A stretch of 33,401 nucleotides of DNA from NCBI GenBank assembly GCA_009746045.1, contig RPFO01001621.1, forward strand, positions 10,001 to 43,401, in the 5' to 3' direction. Of the stretch, positions 1 to 9,695 are shown piece after piece. The notes below the pieces were generated by a model. That model ran no database searches, had not been told where the DNA came from, and saw only the letters and a program-made list of their open reading frames with translations. A program made the position numbers and the translations under genes. Position 1 is the first letter of the stretch, and the number at the start of each line of letters is the position of its first letter. This stretch comes from Mesostigma viride (taxonomy: Eukaryota; Streptophyta; Mesostigmatophyceae; Mesostigmatales; Mesostigmataceae).

Positions 1-533
1 TGGGCGTCAGCGTGATCCTCTGTTCGTGTACATGTTCATGCATGTGCCATGACGGCACAATGCATGTCAGATTCGTGACTTTATCGTGTGTTCCCTAGTT
101 GCAAGTATTACTGCTAAAATTCATTGCAGCATTCCATTCCTTGCATAATGCTTGATTGCTTGCATCAGTTCATTCTATACTTCGATCATGACCTGAAGTG
201 CTTAAGTATTACCAGACTCTCGCGCAGTGTCAGAATGTCCAATTTTTAGCACACATGCATGTTTGCACACCAAAGCCCTCATTCCCATGTTGATAAGGCT
301 AAGTAAAACATTTTTTTTTTGTGCGGTGATCCACGAAATGCAGCTGTGAATGGCTCTAGGAGGTCACCAATGGTGGCCAGACCTGTTATTGAGCATTGGG
401 AGACGTTACAGGGGCATCAATCACAGTTACACTTAGTTCAGATGTAGTTCAATTTAGTACATTATAGTATAAATGTAGTAGAAAATAGTACAACCTAGTA
501 TATTGTAGCATATACTAGTTCAACTACCTCCAG
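1..533. other. AT-rich non-coding stretch, possibly intron or upstream region
   Basis: No reading frame or RNA gene is supported here. Base composition is AT-rich, with a T run near 310 and a row of short ACTTAGTT/TAGTAC-like repeats at about 430-525. Given the GC-rich exon that starts near 694, this may be intron or 5' flank of that gene. Confidence 0.4.
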
Positions 534-1388
534 ATGAGATCCAGGGGCTATGGGGACACTTTTTATGCAAAACTGAACTTGAAACAAGCAAAAAACAAGA
601 AACTTGGAAAAACTCAAAATGTACTTGTGCTGGAGTACATTCTTAACGGCTGGCAGGGCGTATGCATGTTAATTGGCATCTGCTTACGTGCAGGGAAAGG
701 CGAAGAAGAAACTCCAGTTCGGTTTCCCCGTGGATCCGCGTCTGGGACTGTGTCCGGAGAGGCCGGCCGTGTTGTTGGCCAGGCCGCGGTCGGCGAACCA
801 GTTGCACAACCGGGGCCGGGAGGGGACGAGCTCCCACCCAAGGCACCAACCCACGCACCAGCCTTACCGTGCGGTCAGCCAGAAAAAACGTACGAAGAGT
901 TGATGGCAGAGGCGGCGGCTGCGCAGGGGCAGAAGGCAAAACGTCGGGGAGGGGGCAGGCGAGGGGCGGGGCAGGAGACGGAGGGTGCCGACGAACCTGC
1001 ACAGCCGCAGAAGGGTGGTGGTCAGGGCAGAGATGCGACGGCCGAAAACCGAATCAGGGACGTTCGGCCGGACGTCCGGATGCGCTTTATGGATGGCGCG
1101 AAACTGAGTCGCGGAGGTTGGAGTTCGAAATGGGTAGACGACGTGTGCATAAACTGGCAGCACAAGTACCCCAAGAAGGAAGATTTTCTGCTCTTTGGCA
1201 CCCTCCTGGGCAAAGAGAGGGAGAAGGTGGTGATCAGATGGTTTGATGAAGGGCACGACCTCGGTTGGAGTACTGAGTGCGAGGAAAAGTTTCGTTTTCC
1301 TCTGAAGTTCGCTAGAGAACATGTTACTCTCCTGAAGGAAGGCGCCAGCTGGGACAACATTCCTTCATATCGACCTGGCAAGCGATGA
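534..1388 (+). CDS. Hypothetical protein, probable 3' terminal exon (best supported part 694-1388)
   Basis: I do not recognise this protein. The open frame runs from 534 to the TGA at 1386-1388, but the first 160 bases are AT-rich and end in a good acceptor (TTACGTGCAG at 684-693). I therefore read 694-1388 as the last exon, about 231 codons, with earlier exons outside or unrecognised. The first half is low-complexity: Gly/Pro/Ala-rich, then a basic GRRGAG-type patch and a Gln/Gly linker. The last about 90 residues look folded, with regularly spaced Trp (SKWVDDV, INWQHKYPKKEDF, IRWFDEGHD, LGWSTECEEKF). A TGTAA motif at 1678-1682, about 290 bp past the stop, is a plausible poly(A) signal. Overlapping frames in the GC-rich part are judged shadows because this frame alone keeps a natural amino-acid mix to the stop. 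It could be a domesticated or transposon-derived protein; nothing seen decides this. Confidence 0.45.
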   Translation: MRSRGYGDTFYAKLNLKQAKNKKLGKTQNVLVLEYILNGWQGVCMLIGICLRAGKGEEETPVRFPRGSASGTVSGEAGRVVGQAAVGEPVAQPGPGGDELPPKAPTHAPALPCGQPEKTYEELMAEAAAAQGQKAKRRGGGRRGAGQETEGADEPAQPQKGGGQGRDATAENRIRDVRPDVRMRFMDGAKLSRGGWSSKWVDDVCINWQHKYPKKEDFLLFGTLLGKEREKVVIRWFDEGHDLGWSTECEEKFRFPLKFAREHVTLLKEGASWDNIPSYRPGKR

Positions 1389-1944
1389 TGGGCGAGGACT
1401 TTGCACGAAATCGCGTTTTGCACGTAATTGCCCACCGCAACGTGGAGAAATGCAGATGTACATAGTAGTTGGTTCAGTGACCGTGACTTTGGGCAGTTTA
1501 GTAGTTGGGGTGACGTGTCCAATGTATATATGGTGGGGCGCGTCCAAGGGGGTCCACGCTGATTGAGCACTTGCATGTGTTCTTTCAACATATTCGGACA
1601 TGTATGAAATGAATAAATTGTTTGAACGATTGCAAATTGATTGATTGAAGAATGAGATACCATTAATAATTGAAAAATGTAAAACCTCATTGTGAATTTG
1701 TACTTCAAACTTTCACATGCATGCCCCAAATTGTGCATTTGTGCAGGTTTTAATTATGAGAAGTAGCATTTCTCTACAAATATTGAGAAATTTAGGGGCA
1801 CTTGGGGTTGTTGGCCATGTTCATTCATGATAAAATGGACTTTTTATGCTGTAAAATCATATTCCACTAGTCCAAAACGCTGCTTTCATGACGTCAAAAG
1901 TACCAGCAATGGCCCTAGGTTGGAGCAGTAGATGTTGGGGACGC
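1389..1944 (+). other. 3' flank of the hypothetical gene
   Basis: AT-rich non-coding DNA. It contains short ATTG repeats at 1636-1648 and a TGTAA motif at 1678-1682 that fits a green-algal poly(A) signal. Nothing else is recognised before the retroelement remnant that follows. Confidence 0.35.
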
Positions 1945-2818
1945 CCTCCTCCATGTCGAAGTTCCTGACAATGACGTTTAGGCTGCGCTTGGCGAGCTCG
2001 GCCTCCTCGCGGAGGTCAAGCGTCTGCCGCTGGAGCTGTGTTGCGCACGACGGCGCAGGTGGTGGAGGTGGTGTGCTGCTTAAGCATGTCCGCCCAGGTC
2101 GTGATGGGAGGAGCATCGCCGGCCAGGCCAGCAGGGGCTGGCTTGGCGGCAATGTCCTTCACCGCCTGGGCCGGTGGTGAGGCCGGCGGTGTTCTGCAGG
2201 ACCTCGATAGCGATAGCGTTGTCCTTAAGACGCTGGTCGATGTCACGGAGCTAGCTGGGTGGTGATGGAGTCGGTGGCTCCAGGCGGAGGGGGGGCCCGT
2301 GGGGGGTGGAGGCGAGGAGGGTGGCGGTGGCGGTGGGGATGGTGGGGAGCTCAGCAGCCAGCGTGCGACCCACAGCTGCCACATCCATCTGCAGCGAGGG
2401 GCGTCACGTGTTGTGAGATGGCGTCGTGGAGGTGGAGGAAGGTGGATTCGGTCAAGGGGGAGGGGGTCCAGAGGTTGTCGACAGAGCGCTTAAGAATGGA
2501 AAAGAGGGCGGCGAGCTGAAGGCGCGGGCGGGACCAGCCAGTAGGTGGTCAGGTGATTACCAGGTGATTACCAGGTAGGTGGTCAGGTCCGCGGCCATCA
2601 ACTCCATTGCGGCAATACCGGCCGTCAAGGCCGTTGCGGAGGCGATGATGGGCGTGGAGGCGCTGGCAGGTCAAGAAGGGAGACGTCCGTACGACCCACT
2701 GATAAAACACGAGCTCCAATATCCTGATGGGTGGCAGGTCGAAATACTACTGTAAGGCTAAGCCGGATCTGTGGACGTCGAAGGTGGAAAATAACCATTC
2801 AAAGTCGTACTCCGACCA
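1945..2818 (-). mobile_element. ORF1-type retroelement fragment (copy C), both ends missing
   Basis: The minus strand matches ORF1 element A (4233-6325) from about residue 70 of its ORF1 through the coiled-coil region to the N-terminal part of the RNA-binding region. It retains the segments read as ITTWADMLKQ, DLREEAELAKRSLN and FDMEEG. Downstream ORF1 sequence, 3' UTR, hairpin and tail are absent, so this is a 3'-deleted relic. Frames are broken. A small tandem duplication of AGGTGATTACC lies at about 2550-2573, absent from copy A. Confidence 0.7.
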
Positions 2819-3126
2819 TCTTCGCGTATGCCAGCCATAATTTCATCGAATGTCCAAGGCTACACATTTCCCTGATCCATTTATATTCATCATCACATTA
2901 GCTCGATCACGCGGAAAAGATAACAGCAGGCTCGAGCTACCATGGTCCGGATTCTCCGGCCGATTTCTGGCCGGGGCACTGGTTGTCTAGTAGTTGGTAC
3001 CGTGCGCTTAGCATTAATTGCACGTGGCAGGTGTCCAGGTATTAAACTTGAGACAACTATATTCCTGGACGCATGCATGGCGATCCAACAAGTCCCTCGT
3101 CTCAGTAGCCAGCGCTACACTCATGG
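2819..3126. other. Unassigned spacer
   Basis: No supported gene. Short open frames on both strands between 2893 and 3130 have no recognisable motif and are probably chance. Confidence 0.3.
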
Positions 3127-3590
3127 CTAGCGGCTACACTCATGGCAAATCTCACCACAGGGGCCGGGTTGCCACAGTTGGTTGTTGACTATCAAGTCCC
3201 CGCGGCCTCGAATACACCTTTGGCTTCTTGGGTCTTGCTTGTGGCGGATCAAGGTATTAATTCCGGGCCAAAGGAATGACAGGACGCGCCACTGCATGCT
3301 GCTCATGCCATGCCCGGGGGTGAGGTCGTCGTCCAGCATCCAGGGGACGTATGTGGTGCAACTTCATGCGACGACGAAGGAAAAGCTGCCCTAGGGGGTC
3401 CACTCGTCATGGGGGCCATCCACCAGGTGGCCGGATACTGGATAGTGGTGAGCCGTGAGACCAAGTAGTCCGTCTCACGGGTGGGCGCCTGCGGGCCCGG
3501 CTCAATATGTACATAGCTACCTAGGTCACTCGCCCTCACTCGCACCGTGGCTGATGTGTTATTCCGCCGCACCCGGGATGACTTTGTCGC
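3127..3590 (-). pseudogene. Degenerate ORF1 C-terminal region of an older retroelement
   Basis: On the minus strand, around 3339-3127, a frame contains LDDDLTP, then IRHKQDP, RGRGDLIVNNQLWQPG. This parallels the ORF1 ending of element H (LDDDLTPAQQQQRR, IRHKTNPEK, RGGDLYVNKKLWK). The block upstream (3590-3340) carries scattered similarity in other frames. The AQ..RR segment is disrupted and frames change, so this is an old relic. No hairpin or tail is visible at its downstream side. Confidence 0.55.
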
Positions 3591-4159
3591 GACCCATGCG
3601 GTCTAGATCCCTCCCAGGCCTGGATGGTGGGCCAGCAGCGATGTTGCTGCGTGTCGTAGTTTTGTGATGTAGTTAGAACTTTGTACCTTGTGCAGCTGGC
3701 GTGATCCTTGGATGTCCTTGTCAGATTCCTATTAATTTCTTCAGGCTTCTTCTTCTTTTCCGGGTTTCCTTATGTTGCATGCCCCTCTTATCATTCTCAA
3801 TGAATATATAGGTCCGCCTCGGCTAGCCACAGGGCGTGCAGCTGCAGCGGGGTTGAGCAGGGGGGGGTGGGTCCAGGGGCTCGCGATAGTTTGGCCTGGG
3901 AGCTGAACCAAAGCTCAATGCATTCACTGGGGGTGCCCGGGATGTCAGCCCTTTGCGTTTCCCGGCGTCAGGTGAGACGGTCGAGAGACCGCCATGCCGC
4001 CGTGTGCTGACCATTGGCGGCCGTGTGGCGATTGATCTGTGCGGCACTGTCGGTGAAAAAATGGCTGTGTATCAAGGAGACAACCAGCGCAACGTATATT
4101 TAGAACTAATTTCAAAGTTTCGCGCAAAGCTAGGCAAAAGGAAGCTCGCCGGTCCGCGG
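3591..4159. other. Spacer flanking the B/A nest, with a short repeat shared with 9565-9613
   Basis: No gene is supported. The stretch 4049-4091 (GTCGGTGAAAAAATGGC through CAACCAGCGCA) recurs with one 6-bp insertion and a few substitutions at 9565-9613, on the other side of the retroelement nest. A short frame (MAVYQGDNQRNV) runs through it but is not maintained in the second copy. Confidence 0.4.
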
Positions 4160-4232
4160 AACAGCAGAATAATTAATTAATTAATTAGGAACATAACTCC
4201 GTTGGGAGTATATGTTGCACATAACCCAGAGA

Positions 4233-6325
4233 TCACCTGAAGTGATCGACCGAGCCACGAGCCACGAGGTAGCCATGGCTGACGGCGGAGCTCATAACCA
4301 TGTCACGTTTGAGCGCCGAATTCAGCTGTGAATATCCCATTCGCTTCGTCTTTCTAAGACGCACATGCTGATATAATTTTCTGAAGCTATTACACAATAG
4401 ATGACGAGCAAACGCTCCTCGACGCAACGCAGCCTGGCGGCTGCGCTCGGCCATGAAAATACGTCTGCAGCTCCGGCTGCAGCTTCGCCCTCAAGTCCAG
4501 CAGGCAGTGGTGACACTAGTCGCGCACTGGTGGTCGCCCAGCAACCTCCTGGGCTTCATGCCTCGCCTTCAGCCTCGCCAGAGCCCAAACGCAGCCGCCC
4601 AACCGAACCAAGCTGGTCTGAGCGCGACTTTGACGTCGACGGGTTATTTTCCACCTTTGACGAGGCCAGGGCAAAGCTATTTCGACATGCCACCCATCAG
4701 GATACTGGAGTTCGTGTTTGATGGGTCGTACGCCTCCTTTCTGGACCTGTGCCAGCGCCTCCAACGCCTTAATCGCCTCCGCAATGGACCTGACGGGCGG
4801 GGTTTCTCACCGCGGACTTGACTACTTGACCAACTGGTCGATCCGCCCGCGCCTTCAGCTCGCCGCCCTCTCAGTTTCCATCCTTCAGCGCTCTGCCGCG
4901 GACCTCTGGGCCCCCTCCCCCTTGACCGAATCCACCTTCCTCCACCATGCACCTGACCAAGAAGCCATCTCACAGCACGTGACGCCCCTACTGAACTGCA
5001 GATGTGGCAGCTGTGGGTCGCACGCTGGCTGCTGAGCTCCCCACCATCCCCACCGCCACTGCGGCACCCTCCTCGCCTCCACCCCCCCCCCCTCCGGACG
5101 CCTCCACCGAATCCATCACCGCCCAGCTCCGCGACATCGACCAGCACAGGACAATGCAATCGCCATCGAGGTCCTGCAAAACACCGCCGGCCTCACCGCC
5201 CAGGTGGTGAAGGACATTGCCGTCAAGCCAGCCCCGGCAGCCTGGCCTGGCCGGCGATGCTCCTCCCATCACGACCTGGGCGGACATGCAAGTAAAGCAG
5301 CACACCACCTCCACCACTCTCCGCCGTCGCAGCACAGCTCCGGCAGCAGCAGACGCTCGACCTCCACGTGGAGGCCGAGCTCGCCAAGCGCATCCTTAAC
5401 GTCATCGTCAAGAACTTGGACATGGAGGAAGGTGAGAATTCCGAGAAGCTTACGCGTGCATTTGAGAGAGAAATCCTTGGTCGCATGGGCCTTAATGGTG
5501 AGATCGAGCTGGTCGCCCACCGCCTTCCGCGGCCCCGCGCGCGCGGGGTAAGGCAGGGGCGCCCGGGCCGCTCCTTCTCACCTTTAAGAACCTGGCGGAC
5601 AAGATTTCTTTTCTCAGACGCTGCAAGCGGCTCGAGAAGACTCATTTCACCCTTGACGACGACTTGACCCTGGCGCAGCAACATTACGGCGACGGGAGCT
5701 ATGGCCGACCTACCTCCAGCTCCGGCAGACCAAGGCGGGGCAGCCGGTGTACTGGCAGGGGGCGGCCATCTACGTCGACCACAAGCCCTGGCATGCGACC
5801 CCCGCGGCCCCAGCGACTCCAGACGCCCCAGCTTAGGGGATCGAATACAGCAGTAGTAGTGTAGAATAGCTAGACCGTGGCCATGTATACATCTAATAAG
5901 CCTCCTACAGGCACTATACCAGCTGATTCACGACCACTATTTAGCCATGTACATGCATGTGCCTATTATGACGTGTTACACTCGGACCAGATGATGCCTA
6001 GCTTTATTATTTAGGTATGCTGCATGTGCCCATGCAGAGAGCTGCTCTCTGCTGAGATGCCACGCTCTAGCTTCTGTATAGCTATGATGATCTTCCCCCC
6101 CATGACAGGCCAGTCCCCCCTTTAGCTGGGCATAGCTTGATAGATCATGGGGATGCAGGTGCCCTGCACCTAGAGCGGCAACTGTGTCGTTTACATTCCC
6201 GCCCTTGTGCACAGGAAGTAGCTTAGAATGTATTATAGGCCATATCGGCCCCTTCTCAAGCTGGGCTATGTGCTACATATGATACTCCCAACGGAGTTAT
6301 GTTCCTAATTACTTAATTAATTAAT
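4233..6325 (+). mobile_element. ORF1-only retroelement A, probably full length (2,093 bp)
   Basis: A is flanked by A[A/G]CCCAGAGA duplications at 4223-4232 and 6326-6335, which places it inside the 3' UTR of element B. It has a 168-bp leader, an ORF1 starting at 4401, a 3' UTR (5837-6283) and the family hairpin ACTCC-CAAC-GGAGT at 6284-6297. The AATT/TTAA-rich tail runs from 6304 to 6325. No endonuclease or reverse transcriptase lies between ORF1 and the 3' end, so it would depend on another element's enzyme. A second perfect hairpin, GCAGAGAGCTGCTCTCTGC (6034-6052), lies in the 3' UTR and recurs in elements B and D. Confidence 0.8.
4401..5836 (+). pseudogene. ORF1 (L1-ORF1p-like RNA-binding protein) of element A, frameshifted
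   Basis: This would be the nucleic-acid chaperone of a non-LTR element. The start ATG at 4401 opens a Ser/Ala/Pro-rich N-terminus (106 codons to a stop at 4719-4721). The frame then has to be followed through several shifts. Next come a Pro-rich linker (about 5040-5110), a coiled-coil segment (ITAQLRDID, then EAELAKRILNVIVKNLDMEEGENSEKL at 5371-5450, named here in parts: EAELAKRILN and NSEKLTRAFE), and a C-terminal domain around 5550-5790. The C-terminal hallmark in sister copies is an Asp-rich LDDDLT/VDDDLTLAQQ motif followed by basic RR; in A it is read in a shifted frame at about 5653-5700. The stop TAG is at 5834-5836. At least three frameshifts make it non-functional. The order coiled coil, RNA-binding core, basic C-terminus resembles L1 ORF1p, which is an inference from motif order. 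Confidence 0.6.
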
Positions 6326-7188
6326 AGCCCAGAGAAGGGGCATATGGCCTATAATACATTCTAAGCTACTTCCTGCAAGGGTGGGAATGTAAACGACACT
6401 TGCTCTAGGTGCCCCACTGAGGGCACCTGCAGCCCCATGATCTATCAAGCTATGCCCAGCGCTAAGGGGGAGCCCAGGTCATGGGGGGGAAGATCATCAT
6501 AGCTATACAAAAGCTAGAGCGTGGCATCTCAGCAGATCGAGAGCAGCTCTCTGCATGGGCACAGCATAACTAAATAAAGCTAGGCATCATCTGGAGTGTG
6601 GCACATCATATGCACACATACAACTGTACATAGCTCCCGTCGCCGTTGTTGCTGCGCCAGGGTCAAGTCGTCGTCCACGGTGAAGGGAGTGTTCTTGAGC
6701 CGCTTGCGGCGTCTGAGAAACGAAATCTTGTCCGATGGGCTCTTAAAGATCGATGAGAAGAAGCGGGGGCGCCCCTGCCTTACTACACCGCGCGTGGGGA
6801 AGGCGATGGGCGGCCAGCTTAATCTCACCAAGAAGGCCCATCCGTGCAAGGATTTTGCTCGATCTCAAACGCACGTGCAAGCTTCTCGGAATTCTCACCT
6901 TCCTCCATGTCGAAGTTCTTGACGATGACGTTTAGGCTGCGCTTGGCGAGCTCGGCCTCCTCGCGGAGGTCGAGCTTAGAACTGTTGCTCGAGCTGTGCT
7001 GCGACGGCGGCCCGCCGGAGGTGGTGGAGGTGGCGTGCTGCTTAAGCATGTCCGCCCAGGTCAGGATGGGAGGAGCATCGCCAGCCAGGCCAGCTGGGGC
7101 TGGCTTGGCGGCAATGTCCTTCACCGCCTGGGCGGTGAGCCGCCTGCGGTGTTTTGCAGGACCTCGATGGCGATGGCATTGTCCTTAA

Positions 7189-8938
7189 CCCGTGTTTTTT
7201 TACAACGCGATACATCGCGTTGTAGGGTTAGAACGCGATGTATCGCGTTGTAATCTGACACGTGGCAAACCTATTAAACATGCGATTTTTGGTCTGAAAC
7301 TTTCAAAATAGGTCAGAAACATCTCATAGAATTCAAGAAAAAATCCTGGTATTTTTGGTATTTTTTTTGTGACAGCTGCAAACAAATATGTACCACTGAA
7401 ATCAGGCATTTTCGCGGGACGAAGGTGAAGACGACGGCGATGGCGGCAGGTAGATCTCGCCAGTTTTCGCGCGAATTTCAGTGGCTGTTGGGTAGCACGA
7501 CCATGATGATGCGTTCAAAGGGTGATAATTAGGTTTCTACGAGTTTGTTGAGGTACTGGGGCAAAGGAAACGTAGTTTTTTCCAGTTTCTCACCCAACTT
7601 TCATGCGGAAACCCTGGAAACCGGCATACATATTATTACGTCAAGACTCGGGTCTGCTGCGGCACCATGCTTGGTATTTCCATGGTGTTTCGACTTCTTA
7701 ACACATGTTTATTCATTCCGAACGCCCGGACTCTCGGCTAAACCGAGATTTGTGCAGACTTTTATTGGGTAGCTAGCTCCGGGCATGATGGTGCCTGCAA
7801 ATAGCGTAAGGCGTGACCGTGGCTATTGCTACGGTATGCTGTATTTTCCTGGAAATGGCCTCTGCCACCGGCTCAATAGTGCTTGCAGGCGGAAGTATAT
7901 CGTGTTTCTTCCTAGTTTCTGCCAGTTTTTTCTACCGACCTCTGCCCAGCCTCTCTAAGACCGCCATCCTACTCGACTTTGCTTGCATGTCAGCGCCATA
8001 GCAGGTTGCAGTTGTGCAGTATTTAGGTGCTGTATACGTCGTCAAGCCGTGCATATATCGTGAGGATTGGATGTTGATGGTTTATACTGCGTTGATTGTG
8101 CAAGAAGATCAGCTAGGTGCCCATAATCATGGTGTATAATCACGTGTTGTTAGCATCTTGCCACCATTTGCTAGCATGCATTCCAGCGTCATCTTTGCCT
8201 GCATGCATGTAAGCTCATGGATCACTCAACCTATCTAAGCCTTGCATTACACGTGCCTCTTTCTTTCAGTATTGCACGCGTTATGGAATGAAAACCCAGC
8301 ACCTCCGTTCCCACGAGGCATGTGCTCAACACGTTGTGAGAGTGGATGATGCTTTGGCTATGGCTGCCTGATTCAGTCATATTAGGTCATCCAGTCATGA
8401 TGTTTGATGCATGTTTGATGCAGTATAACTTATACAACACCTATTTTCAACGTTTTGACCCTCCAGGCTCACTATGGCCCCGTTTAATATGGGGCTCGTG
8501 TCGTTGCGTAATGTTGTGAAGGGCTACAGCTCATGTTTCCCACTGCGTTGTAAGTTGCGTTGTAATTGTGATGCTAATGAAAAATAGCTCCAGTGGCCCA
8601 ATGGGCCTGAGTTTTGTTTCACAGAGCCTGCATATGTTGCCCATAGCTCGTGCAAGAAGCCAGATTTTTTTCATGAACCATTTGTGAATAAGCACATGAC
8701 TTGTGACCTAGGGTCAAGAAATCGCGGTCATGGTCAGACCCCCCTGTATTCAAACCAGTGTATCTCTCTAATGAATTAGCATTTTGTAGGTCTGAGCAGC
8801 TCAAAAAATCCTTTGATTTATGGGCTTTCAAGAAAGTATATACATGACCATGAAAAAAAAATTTCCTTAGGTGCTAGATACGCGTTCTAAAAAAAGCTTA
8901 CAACGCGATATATCGCGTTCTAATTAAAAAAACACGGG
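7189..8938 (+). mobile_element. TTAA-flanked non-autonomous DNA transposon, copy 1 (1,750 bp)
   Basis: It is bounded by TTAA at 7185-7188 and 8939-8942. The terminal inverted repeats begin CCCGTGTTTTTTTA at each end. TTAA duplication with short TIRs starting CCC is the signature of the piggyBac superfamily. The left end carries two near-perfect palindromes built from ACAACGCGAT and ATCGCGTTGT arms with a 2-bp centre (7200-7253), and the right end carries one (about 8900-8922). No open frame resembles a transposase, so it must rely on a partner. It interrupts ORF1 of element B. An inverted, closely similar copy is at 11270-13012. Confidence 0.85.
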
Positions 8939-9106
8939 TTAAGGCGCTGGTCAATGTCGCGGAGCTGGGCGGTGATGGAGTCGGTGGAGGCGAAGGGGGG
9001 GGGGGGGGGTGGAGGCGAGGAGGGTGGCGGTGGCGGTGGGGATGGTGGGGAGCTCAGCAGCCAGCGTGCGACCCACAGCTGCATGCCACATCTGACAACA
9101 GCAGAA

Positions 9107-9639
9107 ATGCGACCAATTTATAAGGGCGCGGGATGCGACGTGGCGCTCAGTGTCCAGCTGGCGTTGGACGTTTTAAGACTGGCGTGCTGGACAGAATTCC
9201 CGGGCTGAAAAGCGAATTTTACATCTCACGTTACATGGAAAAGGCCGGGAGTGCTCGGGTACGCGACGTGGCGCATTGTTGTAAAACGGCTTGTAAAAGA
9301 TGAACCGAGGCCGGCGATAAATTTGGCGCCGCGCCGGTCGTGAGGTTGTTTGCTCGATCTGTTGGATCTGCATCTACGGCGTTCATGAATGGGTTGTTTC
9401 GAAACCCGGTCGATCTGAGATCTGACGGAGATATTGTCGAGCATGTCAGGGGTCCTTCAGTTTTCGACACATCAGTGAAAATCTATAAGTTGTAGGTTGT
9501 CAGACCCTTAGGCCATCCGAGTTGAAATTTAAATTGCAATTGAAATCATGAACGATCCGAGGTAGTCGGTGAAAAAATGGCAGTATATTTAAGTCAAGGA
9601 GCCAACCAGCGCAGGCCAGAAATCATCAACACAACTAAA
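9107..9639. other. Spacer between the B nest and LINE remnant F
   Basis: No gene is supported. It contains CGCGACGTGGCGC-like repeats (9136-9153 and 9261-9275) and, at 9565-9613, the short repeat shared with 4049-4091. Confidence 0.35.
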
Positions 9640-9695
9640 ATTAATTGAGTTAAAAATTAAATATTAAATTATAACATGACTCTGGACATATCTGC

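Larger units (their letters stand above)
4160..9106 (-). mobile_element. ORF1-type retroelement B, 5'-truncated, split by element A and by a TTAA transposon
   Basis: B reads on the minus strand. Its own sequence is 9096-8943, 7184-6326 and 4232-4170. The 3' hairpin (ACTCC-CAAC-GGAGT on the minus strand) is at 4209-4196 and the AATT-rich tail at about 4190-4170. TSDs AACAGCAGAA lie at 4160-4169 and 9097-9106. ORF1 pieces include the coiled coil (DLREEAELAKRSLNVIVKNF), FDMEEGENSEKLARAFE and DKISFLRRRKRL...VDDDLTLAQQQRRREL. An internal deletion of roughly 230 bp near 6625 removes the ORF1 C-terminus. Element A sits in the 3' UTR and the 1.75-kb DNA element sits in the coding part. No reverse transcriptase is present. 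Confidence 0.8.

Noticed and set aside
4160-6335. Element A appeared to be flanked by about 57-bp terminal inverted repeats, like a DNA transposon carrying ORF1.
   Set aside because: The left inverted copy is the 3' end of element B, into which A inserted. The A[A/G]CCCAGAGA duplications and the AACAGCAGAA duplications around B explain the arrangement without a new transposon type.
6284-6350. Twin-priming inversion as the source of the tail-to-tail A/B arrangement.
   Set aside because: Twin priming puts the inverted 5' part upstream of the tail, not after it, and separate target duplications for A and B show two insertions.
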